DNA from: an uncultured Pelagibacteraceae bacterium
Lineage (GTDB): Bacteria > Pseudomonadota > Alphaproteobacteria > Pelagibacterales > Pelagibacteraceae
Assembly: GCA_902581925.1 (NCBI GenBank)
Contig: CACHQB010000011.1
Span: 1-36,243 of the forward strand
Length of the DNA: 36,243 nucleotides
Direction of reading: 5' to 3'
Shown: positions 23,141 to 31,641 of the stretch, in pieces
How the letters are laid out: each line of letters begins with the position of its first letter
Position numbering within the stretch: position 1 is the stretch's first letter
The notes under the pieces: generated by a model
What the model saw: only the letters and a program-made list of their open reading frames with translations
Database searches by the model: none
What the model was told of the DNA's origin: nothing
Program-made: the position numbers and the translations under genes

Positions 23141-24619
23141 CTATGCCAAAGTTTTTTTAATTGCTAGTTTCCATCCTTGTAATAATTGATTTCTCAATGA
23201 ATTTTTGATTTTTGGAGAAAAAGCTCTGTCTTTTTGCCAAATATTTTTGATTTCATTTAACGATTTAAACTCACCAACTTGATATCCAGCAAAGAGAGCA
23301 ACACCTAAAGCAGTAGTTTCCAATACTTTTGGTCTAATTACTTTTAGACTTATTGTATCTGACAAGAATTGAGAAAACCAATTGTTTGCAACCATACCAC
23401 CATCAATTTTTACTATTCTAGGTTTCAAACCGTCTTTATTCATAGCATTAAAAAGGTCATAACTTTGATAAGCAACGGACTCTACTGTTGCTCTTACTAA
23501 ACTTTGCCAATTACTATCTCTAGTTAAACCTGTAATTAAACCTCTTGCATCTGGTCTCCAATAAGGTGCACCCATGCCGCTAAAAGCGGGAACGATATAC
23601 ATGCCATCATTTATGCTTGATGATCTTGCTATTTTTTCTGTTTCTGGTGCTTTTTTTATTAATTTCATTTTATCTCTTAACCACTGCACACCAGCGCCTG
23701 CTATGAAAATTGATCCCTCTAAAGCATAAGTAGTCTTATTATTCAATCGATAACATATTGTTGTTAACAATTTATTTTTTGAATTTATTTTTTTGGAACC
23801 TGTATTCATAATCACAAAAGCTCCTGTTCCATAAGTACTTTTAATTGAACCTTTTTCAAAACATGTTTGACCAACCGCAGCAGCCTGTTGATCACCTAAA
23901 ACAGCAGATATAGGAATCTCTTTTCCAGTAATTTTTTTATCAGTTTTGCCAAAGTCATCAGCTGAATTTTTTACTTCGGGTAAAATACTCTTTGGAATAT
24001 TTAATTTTTTTAAAATCTCATGGTCCCATTTATTATTATTAATATTAAACAACATTGTCCTACTTGCGTTTGTAGCTTCGGTTAAATGTTGTTTTCCTTT
24101 AGTTAATTTCCAAATTAAAAAAGTATCAACTGTCCCAAATAATAAATTATTTGATTTTAATAATTTTTTTGACTCTTTTACATTATCTAAAATCCACCTT
24201 ACTTTTGTTGCTGAAAAATAGGGATCAATAAATAATCCTGTTTTCTTTCTAAAATCATTTTCATATTTTTTGTTTTTAAGTTTTTTACAATATTCTTGGG
24301 TTCTTCGATCTTGCCAAACTATTGCATTATAAATTGGCTTTCCTGTTTTTTTGTTCCATAAAATTGTTGTTTCCCTTTGATTGGTAATTCCAATACTAAT
24401 AATATGGCCTCTGATTTTATTGGCCTTATTAATAACATTCTTAAGTGCTTTAAGGGTTGTTGACCAAATCTCATTTGGGTTATGTTCTACCCATCCATTT
24501 TTAGGAAAGTATTGTTTAAATTCATATTGTGAAATAAATTTAATGTTTCCTTTAATATCAAACAAAACCACTCTAGATGAAGTCGTTCCTTGATCAATTG
24601 ATACTATAAATTTTTTCAT
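23141..24619 (-). CDS. glpK: Glycerol kinase (FGGY family)
   Basis: A 492-aa FGGY carbohydrate kinase matching GlpK. The N-terminal phosphate loop SIDQGTTSSRVVLFD is at 7-21, NQRETTILWNKKTG with VWQDRRT follow, and STYGTGAFVIMNTG and GAGVQWLRD are characteristic of glycerol kinases. I start it at ATG 24619; a TTG one codon upstream is in frame but unnecessary. Phosphorylation of glycerol to glycerol-3-phosphate is expected. There is no glycerol facilitator or flavin-type GlpD in the block; the adjacent GpsA-like protein is the only visible candidate for the next step. The gene follows the tmoW stop by 15 bases and may be read from the same transcript. Confidence 0.93.
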   Translation of the reverse strand: MKKFIVSIDQGTTSSRVVLFDIKGNIKFISQYEFKQYFPKNGWVEHNPNEIWSTTLKALKNVINKANKIRGHIISIGITNQRETTILWNKKTGKPIYNAIVWQDRRTQEYCKKLKNKKYENDFRKKTGLFIDPYFSATKVRWILDNVKESKKLLKSNNLLFGTVDTFLIWKLTKGKQHLTEATNASRTMLFNINNNKWDHEILKKLNIPKSILPEVKNSADDFGKTDKKITGKEIPISAVLGDQQAAAVGQTCFEKGSIKSTYGTGAFVIMNTGSKKINSKNKLLTTICYRLNNKTTYALEGSIFIAGAGVQWLRDKMKLIKKAPETEKIARSSSINDGMYIVPAFSGMGAPYWRPDARGLITGLTRDSNWQSLVRATVESVAYQSYDLFNAMNKDGLKPRIVKIDGGMVANNWFSQFLSDTISLKVIRPKVLETTALGVALFAGYQVGEFKSLNEIKNIWQKDRAFSPKIKNSLRNQLLQGWKLAIKKTLA

Positions 24620-24634
24620 CAAAAAAAATTAAAA

Positions 24635-26647
24635 TTAAACTTTAAAACCTAATTTTGATTTCATCTGTGATGACCATTCGACTAAAAGTCTGTCAGCAGT
24701 TAAACCTATAAATGCCACGCATAAACCAATTATTAAACCCTTGCCGCCGTCACTAAATGATAAAGCCCTAAATATTTCTTGAGACAAATCAACTGTTCCA
24801 ATAAATCCTGCAATCATAACCATAAATAATGCAAACATTAGTGTTTGATTGGCTCCAAGAATTATTTCGGGAAAAGCTAGTGGCATTTTTACTTTCCATA
24901 ATAGTTGTCTATCTGTACACCCTGAGGTAATAGATGCTTCTATAATTTGCTGAGGTACATTTCTTAAACCAAAAACAGTGTACCTAACCATTGGTATTGA
25001 AGAATATATTACTATTGCAAATATTGCCGAAACATCGCTAATTTGAAATAACATTATTGCTGGAAGCAAGTATATAAATGACGGAAATGTTTGAAAAATA
25101 TCACAAATATTTAAAACGATCTTTGTTCTACTTTCTTTCTTAGATGCCCATATTCCTAATGGTATTCCAATTAGAGCACAAATAATTAATGAAGCAAAAA
25201 CCATGTACACCGTGATCATTGCCCTTACCCAATAGCCAGATGATGCTATAAAAAATACGAATAACATTACTGTTAACGCTAGTCTCATTTTACCAAGTTT
25301 CCACCCAATTGCTCCGACAAATAAAATTACTCCAGTCCATGGCATAGATTGAAATACAGCTTTAAGAGGCATCAAAAAATATATTAACATCCAATCTCTA
25401 AATATTCCTAACGGCACAAACAAAGATCTTGTGAATGATTTAATGGCATTATCTAAATATACAGATGCTGAAATTGTTAACTCCTTTGGATATTCATTAA
25501 AAAATGGAAAAAGAAAAACTAAGATAGAGCAAATTATAATTGCAAAAAAAGTTGCGCATAAATATGGATTTCTCTTTACAAAATTTCCCTCTCTTCGCTC
25601 TGGTTCTTTTAATGCTAAAGCTTGACTATACCTATCAAGTGTAATTGCAATCAAAACAACTGCAACACCAATTTCAAAAGCCTCACCTAATCTTAAACCT
25701 TGTAACCGAATTAATAAATCATGACCAAGACCTGGTTGACCAATAAATGCTGCTATAACAATCATAGCAAGACATTGCATAATAACCTGATTTATCCCTA
25801 ACATTATTGGAGACCTGGCTGCTGGAATCTCAACTTTAAATAACATTTGCCACTTTGTGCAGCCCGCCATGACACCTGCCTCTTTTATTTCTTGAGATAT
25901 ATTTTGTAAGCCTAATATCGTTAATCTAGCCATGGGAGGAAATGCAAATATAACAGTTGCTATTACTCCGGCTTTTGTGCCTATTCCAACAAATATAACT
26001 ACTAATATTAAATATGAAAAATGAGGTAACGATTGTAAAATGTTAAGCATTGGCCATAAAAAGTTTGCAAATCTTTTTCTTTTTACCGCAAGTATACCTA
26101 AACACAGTCCGATTAATGCTGCTAGAGGTGCTGAAACAGAGATGGCTGCCAAGGATTTCATAGACAGTTCCCAAATACCTCTTTTGCTAAATAATATTAA
26201 ATATGAAAAACATGCGCCACCCAATAAAGCTAATCTCCAGCCTCTTAAATAAAATCCCAATATAATTGTAAGAGTTAAAATAAATATCCAAGGTAAAGGT
26301 CCTACATCATAACTTGGAAAACCTTTGTGTAAAACTGCTTCTGTAAAATCTAAAAATTTATCAACATAGTTAGCAATGCCTCTTGTAAAATCTCTAAAAG
26401 TGAACAAACCGAATATTTCGTACTTTCTTAAAAATTGAATTAATGCATTTGTCCAATCAACAAAGGGTATAAGACCATCTATTGATCCACAGCCACCTAA
26501 GCAACTTTTTGGTGGAATGTAAGCCCAATGGGGTGTTTTAGATGAAATAGTATAATTTGGAATAATATAACGTAAGAGCCACAAGAAAATGAAAGGCGCA
26601 AATATAAAAAAAAATTTTCCCCTAAAAATGGTTTTAATTTTATTCAT
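24635..26647 (-). CDS. tmoW: TMAO-type ABC transporter permease, tandem-fused double domain
   Basis: A permease of 670 aa, twice the usual ProW length. Each half has its own EAA loop: FGLRNVPQQIIEASITSGCT in the C-terminal half and LGLQNISQEIKEAGVMAGCT in the N-terminal half, each followed by a PLAFPEIILGANQ or PAARSPIMLGINQ segment. It therefore looks like two fused binding-protein-dependent permease domains that could form the channel as one chain. I start at ATG 26647, not the earlier TTG 26662; this gives an eight-base overlap with tmoV. Inner-membrane location is clear from about ten or more hydrophobic segments. Context (tmoX, tmoV, divergent tdm) supports TMAO uptake. Confidence 0.86.
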   Translation of the reverse strand: MNKIKTIFRGKFFFIFAPFIFLWLLRYIIPNYTISSKTPHWAYIPPKSCLGGCGSIDGLIPFVDWTNALIQFLRKYEIFGLFTFRDFTRGIANYVDKFLDFTEAVLHKGFPSYDVGPLPWIFILTLTIILGFYLRGWRLALLGGACFSYLILFSKRGIWELSMKSLAAISVSAPLAALIGLCLGILAVKRKRFANFLWPMLNILQSLPHFSYLILVVIFVGIGTKAGVIATVIFAFPPMARLTILGLQNISQEIKEAGVMAGCTKWQMLFKVEIPAARSPIMLGINQVIMQCLAMIVIAAFIGQPGLGHDLLIRLQGLRLGEAFEIGVAVVLIAITLDRYSQALALKEPERREGNFVKRNPYLCATFFAIIICSILVFLFPFFNEYPKELTISASVYLDNAIKSFTRSLFVPLGIFRDWMLIYFLMPLKAVFQSMPWTGVILFVGAIGWKLGKMRLALTVMLFVFFIASSGYWVRAMITVYMVFASLIICALIGIPLGIWASKKESRTKIVLNICDIFQTFPSFIYLLPAIMLFQISDVSAIFAIVIYSSIPMVRYTVFGLRNVPQQIIEASITSGCTDRQLLWKVKMPLAFPEIILGANQTLMFALFMVMIAGFIGTVDLSQEIFRALSFSDGGKGLIIGLCVAFIGLTADRLLVEWSSQMKSKLGFKV

Positions 26648-27668
26648 TTTTGTCTTCAGCAAATAAAGCTTTAATTAATTCTTTTTTACTCACTGAACCT
26701 ATAACCTCTTTGTTGTCATCAACTACAGAAAAAATACTTTCTGACTTTAAAACTTTTGATGCAATTTTTTCAATTTTATCATTATAATTAACTTTGTTTT
26801 CGTAAGGTTTTTTATCTTTTTCATTCATAATGCTTTCTGCATTTAATAATTTTGATCTTGGTATATCTTTTGTAAATTCTGCAACATAATCAGTAGCTGG
26901 TTTTGTAATCAATTCTTCGGGTGTTCCTACTTGGACAATTAATCCCTCATACATTATTGCTATCCTATCTGCTAATCTAATTGCCTCGTCAAAATCATGA
27001 GTAATAAAAACAATCGTTTTCTTTAACATACTTTGAAGTCTTAAAAACTCGTTTTGCATTTCTTTTCTTATTAATGGATCTAATGCAGAAAAAGGTTCAT
27101 CTAAAAACCAAACATCTGGTTCAACTGCTAAAGATCTCGCAAGACCAACTCTTTGTTGTTGTCCTCCTGATAATTCCCTTGGATAATATTTTTCTCTTCC
27201 TTCTAAACCTACTAGCTTTATTACATCTTTTGCTCTTTCCTCTCTTTTTTGAATTTCTTGTCCTTGAACCTCAAGTGGAAATGCAACATTTTGCAAAACT
27301 GTTCGGTGAGGCAAAAGTGCAAAGTGTTGGAACACCATACCCATCTTATGCCGTCTTATATCTATTAACTCTTTTTCAGACGCTTTTAACAAATCATTTC
27401 CTTCAAAAAATACCTGACCATGAGTTGGTTCAATTAATTTTGACATACATCTAAGCAATGTTGATTTTCCTGAACCGCTTAGTCCCATAATAACTAGTAT
27501 TTCACCTGTATTAACATCTATTGATGCATCTCTTACAGCAGGTATATAATTATTTTTTTTAATCTCTTCTGTTGTAGGGTTGTTATTTGTATTCTTTAGA
27601 AACTTTTCTGGAGCTTCACCGTATAACTTCCAGATATTTTTGCAGGATATTTTTGCTTCTTTGTTCAT
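26640..27668 (-). CDS. tmoV: TMAO-type ABC transporter ATP-binding protein
   Basis: A 342-aa ATPase of the ProV/OpuAA family. Walker A is GLSGSGKS (62-69), the Q-loop is MVFQHFALLPHRTV (111-124), the ABC signature is LSGGQQQRVGLARSL (166-180), and Walker B is VWFLDEPFSALDP (186-198). The C-terminus has only one CBS-like half-domain (around 300-335, FSVVDDNKEVIGSVSKKELI), where many ProV proteins have a tandem pair that senses ionic strength. It is separated from tmoX by a strong hairpin and overlaps tmoW by eight bases. It energises the TmoW permease and is the only ABC ATPase gene in the window. Confidence 0.9.
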   Translation of the reverse strand: MNKEAKISCKNIWKLYGEAPEKFLKNTNNNPTTEEIKKNNYIPAVRDASIDVNTGEILVIMGLSGSGKSTLLRCMSKLIEPTHGQVFFEGNDLLKASEKELIDIRRHKMGMVFQHFALLPHRTVLQNVAFPLEVQGQEIQKREERAKDVIKLVGLEGREKYYPRELSGGQQQRVGLARSLAVEPDVWFLDEPFSALDPLIRKEMQNEFLRLQSMLKKTIVFITHDFDEAIRLADRIAIMYEGLIVQVGTPEELITKPATDYVAEFTKDIPRSKLLNAESIMNEKDKKPYENKVNYNDKIEKIASKVLKSESIFSVVDDNKEVIGSVSKKELIKALFAEDKNE

Positions 27669-27692
27669 GCTTAAATTTTAATTTATCATAAA

Positions 27693-27732
27693 ATAAAAAA
27701 AAACGAACCGACTTATAAAAATCGGTTCGTTT
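27693..27732 (-). terminator. Intrinsic terminator/attenuator between tmoX and tmoV
   Basis: Read on the minus strand, arms 27722-27732 and 27701-27711 form a perfect 11-bp stem with a ten-base loop, followed by a run of T from 27700 to 27695. It starts 16 bases after the tmoX stop. Partial termination here would give high TmoX and lower TmoV/TmoW, as expected for periplasmic binding-protein transporters. Confidence 0.85.
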
Positions 27733-27748
27733 ATATATTTTCAATTAC

Positions 27749-28702
27749 TTATTTTGATGAAGCAACCCAAGGCTCCCACTTAGATTTATGATCATTTAAC
27801 CATTTCTGAGCGGCAGCAGATACTTCAAGTCCGTCTGTGTCTTTGTAATTTGCCATCTTGTCGATGTCTGGACCAGAAAAGTTCATCTGTTTCAGTAATT
27901 TATATCCATTTGGATGATTATTCTTAAAGTCAGCATTTACTGCTAATTTTAAATAACCACTAGCTGGGTTACCACAGTCATATAGTGCTGTTTTATTAAT
28001 TCCCCAGGCTGGATCCTTTGTACAAGCAGGATCATGCTTTGGAAACTCAACAAATTTTCCTGGATATTTTGCACCTATGAAGTTTGGCGACCAGTTAAAA
28101 ACTACAACTGCTTTACCTTGAGCAACACCGGCATCTAACTCTGCCCAAATTGCATCAGCCGATCCTGCATTTTTAACCATAAAGTTCATTCCTAATGCTT
28201 CAACTTTTTCAGCATCGTGCTTTAACCAGTCAACTGGACCACCAATGAAAACTCCTTTTCCGCCTGAGTCAGCTCTAGCAAATTGGTCAGCACATTTATT
28301 AAGTGCTTTCCAGTCAGGTAAACCTGGACATAATTTCTCTACATGGTTTGGATACCACCAATCCTCTCTAGTTACTGCATCATGTGTAAGAATTTCTTCA
28401 ATTCCTCCACCTGCTTTAGCTTTATCGTATGATGCACCGAAAGCACCTTCCCATATTTCATGAACCAAGTCTATGTCTCCATCAGCCATGGCTTGATAAA
28501 CAGCTTGTGAATCCATGTTGATATACTCAACTTTTTCACCAACCATTTTTAATAATTCACCAACTACTTCAGCTCCTACCAATTGGCTTGACCAGTTGTG
28601 AGTTGGGATTTTTACTACTCCGCTTTTATCAGCATTTGCACTAGTTAAAGTTAAAGCAAATGTTAATATTAGAGCAGAAAATAATGATGTTATTTTTTTC
28701 AT
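27749..28702 (-). CDS. tmoX: TMAO-type ABC transporter substrate-binding protein
   Basis: A 317-aa periplasmic protein of the OpuAC fold. The signal peptide ends SANA at 21-24. Aromatic residues likely to form the ligand cage include W37 (HNWSSQ), W84 (HEIWEG), W115-W116 (REDWWYPNH) and W204 (VFNWSPNF). The short cysteine-bearing loops GLPDWKALNKC and PACTKDPAWGINKTALYDCG resemble TMAO-binding TmoX of marine bacteria. A purine-rich GAGGGG element lies eight to thirteen bases before the ATG. The tdm gene diverges from it, so transporter and demethylase probably answer to the same signal. Betaine or choline binding is the main alternative. Confidence 0.82.
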   Translation of the reverse strand: MKKITSLFSALILTFALTLTSANADKSGVVKIPTHNWSSQLVGAEVVGELLKMVGEKVEYINMDSQAVYQAMADGDIDLVHEIWEGAFGASYDKAKAGGGIEEILTHDAVTREDWWYPNHVEKLCPGLPDWKALNKCADQFARADSGGKGVFIGGPVDWLKHDAEKVEALGMNFMVKNAGSADAIWAELDAGVAQGKAVVVFNWSPNFIGAKYPGKFVEFPKHDPACTKDPAWGINKTALYDCGNPASGYLKLAVNADFKNNHPNGYKLLKQMNFSGPDIDKMANYKDTDGLEVSAAAQKWLNDHKSKWEPWVASSK

Positions 28703-28845
28703 ATATACCCCTCTATTAATATTAATATCTAACAGTCTATGACAAAAAGAACATGCAGGTAAAGGATAATTAGTTCTAAAAAATATATATATATTTAAAC
28801 AATAAAAATGGTGATAATCTAAGTATCAATAATATATTTTTAAAA
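28703..28845. promoter_or_regulatory. Divergent tmoX-tdm promoter region
   Basis: The 143-bp gap carries the promoters of both tmoX and tdm. It contains two perfect AT-palindromes: 28715-28726 (12 bp, near the tmoX start) and 28781-28796 (16 bp, roughly mid-gap on the tdm side). Either could be an operator for the small MarR-like protein encoded after tdm. Palindromes of this composition arise readily in AT-rich DNA, so the evidence is modest. I see no clean -35/-10 pair. Confidence 0.4.
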
Positions 28846-31185
28846 ATGTTAGGAACAAGTAAAGAGATAAAATATCCAGGTTTAAATGTTTTGCCACCTG
28901 GGGTTGAAAGGCACATTGTCAATGGTGGAGGTCTAACCGGTTTTCAAATTTTTCCTGATGATGAAATAGAAATAATTAATAATGAAGGAAATCAAATATG
29001 TGAGATTATTTGTTTTGATAAAGATGGAAATTCAGATGTTGGAATATTAAATCTTAGACCAAACAATGAAAAAAACTTCATAAGAAATATTCTTAGTGGG
29101 AAAGATGAAACAATTTTAGCTACCAACTATCAATTAAAAAAAAGAAATTTAAAAATTTCGAATTCAAAATCTTCAATTATATTTGATTTAGACACAAAGC
29201 CTGGTGAGAAAATTAAATTAAAATCAAAAGATAAATGTTACGCGATATTTTCAGCTCCTGGCAAAGATATGGATGTTACAAAACAAAATCCACCAACTGA
29301 TTTAACCATATTTGTTAAAAGAGCTAAAATTGTTAATGATAAGGAATTAAATGTAATTCCTGATCCAGTTTTCGAACCTGCTTATGAAGAAAATATAAAT
29401 AAAGAAACTTCAATATCTTATGAGGTTAAAGAGGGAGATTATATTCAAGTGATAAGTCCAACTGGCAGACAATGCTCTGACTTTGTCGCATTCGATACAA
29501 GAAAATTAGAAAAAGGAATTGAAAAAGGATTAGACTGGCAAACTACGAGAACATTCATGGGTAATACTTTCCCAGGACCAGGTTTGTTCTCTAAATTTTA
29601 TGACACAGACCATGAGCCACTTGTTGAGGTAATAAGAGATACTGTTGGAAAACACGATACTTTTAATCTTGCATGTACTTCAAAGTATTATGAAGATGCG
29701 GGATATTTTGGTCACCCAAACTGTTCGGATAATTTAACTGAGAGTATGTCGAAATATGGTGTTCAGAAACAAAAAGGTTGGCATGCAATCAATTTGTTTT
29801 TTAACACTTCTGCTGGAGGATTAAATTCTGTTATTTCAGATGAATCTTATTCAAGACCTGGTGATTACGTAATGTTTAAGGCTTTAAAAGATTTAACAAT
29901 AGGAACAACTGCATGTCCAAGCGATATAGATCCTTGTAATTCATGGAATCCTACAGATATATTTGTTAGAACTTACGATAAAAATAAAGAATTTAGAAAG
30001 TCATTTGGTTTTAGAATGAAAACAGACTCCGAAAATAAACTTACTAGAAATTCTGGCTTTTATGAAAGAACTTCAAAATTAACTAGAAACTTTGTTGATG
30101 CTAGAGGATTTTGGCTTCCAAATGATTACACCAAACATGGTTTGGTTAATGAATACAATGCTTGCAGAAATGATGCTGTATTAATTGATCTATCTTCGTT
30201 AAGAAAGTTTGAAATAATTGGTCCTGATGCTGAAGAGTTAATGAACTACACTCTTACAAGAAATATAAAAAAACTTTCTGTTGGACAGGTTGTGTATTCT
30301 GCAATGTGTTACGAAAATGGAATGATGTTCGATGACGGAACTCTTTTAAAATTAAGCGAAACAGGTTTTAGATGGATATGTGGAGATGAGTATGGTGGTG
30401 AATGGCTTAAAGAGATTGCAAAGAAAAAAAACTTTAATGCTATTGTTAAAAACTCTACTGACCAAATAAGCAATGTATCTTTACAAGGTCCTAAAAGTAG
30501 AGAAATTTTAAAAAAAATTATCTTTACACCACCAACACAGCCTTCGATAGATGAGTTGGGCTGGTTCAGATTTACAATTTGTAGAATAGAAGAACTTCAA
30601 GGTATCCCATTAATCGTTTCTAGAACAGGTTACACTGGCGAATTAGGTTATGAAGTTTGGTGTCATCCAAAACATGCTCCCGAAGTTTGGGATAAATTAA
30701 TGGAAGCGGGTAAAGATGATGGGCTTATTCCAGCTGGGTTTGCGGCTCTTGATAAACTTAGAATTGAGGCTGGTTTAATCTTATTTGGTGCTGAGTTTGA
30801 CGGTGAACAAGATCCCTTTGAAGCTGGTATAGGTTTTGCTGTTCCATTGAAAACAAAAGAGGAAGATTTCATTGGTAAAGAAGAATTAGTTAAAAGAAAG
30901 GCAAACCCTCAAAAAAAATTAGTAGGATTGGAACTTGCTGGCAAAGAAATAGCTGGTCATGGAGACTGTGTTCATATTGGAAGATCACAGGTTGGTATAG
31001 TTACCAGTGGATGCCTGTCCTCTACTTTGAATAAAAATGTTGCTCTTTGCAGAATAGATGTCCAGTACTCTGAAATTGGTACTGAAGTTGAAATAGGTAA
31101 AATCGATGGTCATCAAAAAAGGATTGGTGCTAAAGTTGTTGGTTTTCCGTTCTATGATCCAACTAAATCCAGAGTCAAAGCTTAA
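28846..31185 (+). CDS. tdm: Trimethylamine N-oxide demethylase
   Basis: A 779-aa protein of the layout known for TMAO demethylase: an N-terminal DUF1989-like domain (about 1-370) and a C-terminal folate-binding GcvT domain (about 405-779). The N-terminal part has candidate metal cysteines C277, C293 (HPNCSDN), C357 and C364 (TACPSDIDPCNSWNPTD). The GcvT part carries the folate motif SRTGYTGELGYEVW (591-604) and LDKLRIEAG (634-642). Tdm converts TMAO to dimethylamine plus formaldehyde, and the THF domain can capture the one-carbon unit. It diverges from tmoXVW and is followed after five bases by a MarR-like gene, which fits a TMAO-responsive unit. A dimethylglycine dehydrogenase fold is the nearest alternative and is less consistent with DUF1989. 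Confidence 0.88.
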   Translation: MLGTSKEIKYPGLNVLPPGVERHIVNGGGLTGFQIFPDDEIEIINNEGNQICEIICFDKDGNSDVGILNLRPNNEKNFIRNILSGKDETILATNYQLKKRNLKISNSKSSIIFDLDTKPGEKIKLKSKDKCYAIFSAPGKDMDVTKQNPPTDLTIFVKRAKIVNDKELNVIPDPVFEPAYEENINKETSISYEVKEGDYIQVISPTGRQCSDFVAFDTRKLEKGIEKGLDWQTTRTFMGNTFPGPGLFSKFYDTDHEPLVEVIRDTVGKHDTFNLACTSKYYEDAGYFGHPNCSDNLTESMSKYGVQKQKGWHAINLFFNTSAGGLNSVISDESYSRPGDYVMFKALKDLTIGTTACPSDIDPCNSWNPTDIFVRTYDKNKEFRKSFGFRMKTDSENKLTRNSGFYERTSKLTRNFVDARGFWLPNDYTKHGLVNEYNACRNDAVLIDLSSLRKFEIIGPDAEELMNYTLTRNIKKLSVGQVVYSAMCYENGMMFDDGTLLKLSETGFRWICGDEYGGEWLKEIAKKKNFNAIVKNSTDQISNVSLQGPKSREILKKIIFTPPTQPSIDELGWFRFTICRIEELQGIPLIVSRTGYTGELGYEVWCHPKHAPEVWDKLMEAGKDDGLIPAGFAALDKLRIEAGLILFGAEFDGEQDPFEAGIGFAVPLKTKEEDFIGKEELVKRKANPQKKLVGLELAGKEIAGHGDCVHIGRSQVGIVTSGCLSSTLNKNVALCRIDVQYSEIGTEVEIGKIDGHQKRIGAKVVGFPFYDPTKSRVKA

Positions 31186-31190
31186 TAGCT

Positions 31191-31541
31191 ATGTCAAAAG
31201 AAAAGAAAACTCTCTTAGATTTTTGGGAAGATCAAATGAGACAATCTCATACATCAAGTAATTATTTTTTTAGAAAATCACCGTCTCATTATCATATGAT
31301 GTTGCTAGTAATGTCAGCTTATAAAGAAGGTAAAAAATTATCAGTAGAAGAATTAAAAACAAAACTTTTTAAAACTTCTCGACCTAAATCAGCTTTGATA
31401 ATCACCGAGGCTTGTGAGAAAGGATTCTTTAGACTTGAAAAAACTTCAGCAGACCAGAGAATAAAAAATATAATGCCCAGTGAATCATTTATAAAAGAGT
31501 TTAATGATTATTTGGTCACCTTAAAAAACATAAGTTATTAG
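31191..31541 (+). CDS. Small MarR-like winged-helix regulator
   Basis: A 116-aa putative DNA-binding protein. The segment KLSVEELKTKLFKTSRPKSA (about 49-68) reads as helix-turn-helix, followed by IITEACEKGFF and a wing RLEKTSADQRIKNIMPSE in which DQR matches the conserved D-x-R of MarR proteins. It is shorter than typical MarR (about 140-150 aa), with reduced dimerisation helices. It starts five bases after tdm, so it is probably autoregulated with the TMAO genes, possibly through the palindromes upstream of tdm. The sensed ligand could be TMAO or a product. The family assignment is moderately sure. Confidence 0.7.
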   Translation: MSKEKKTLLDFWEDQMRQSHTSSNYFFRKSPSHYHMMLLVMSAYKEGKKLSVEELKTKLFKTSRPKSALIITEACEKGFFRLEKTSADQRIKNIMPSESFIKEFNDYLVTLKNISY

Positions 31542-31641
31542 CCATTTTTTAATAAAAATTTAAGTATCTATTTTTTATATATAATTTTTAGTTCTATAAA
31601 AAATTATATTAATTGTACCTGCCAAAAAATAATGTTTTATT

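Noticed and set aside
27074..27454. 126-codon open frame antisense to the ATPase gene
   Set aside because: Shadow of tmoV, whose Walker and signature motifs are complete; the antisense product is low-complexity Leu-rich.
28703..28845. Glycine or SAM-V-type riboswitch in the leader regions
   Set aside because: The gaps before tdm, gmaS and the flavoprotein gene were examined; they hold AT palindromes or no structure, and none of the conserved cores of these riboswitches was recognised.
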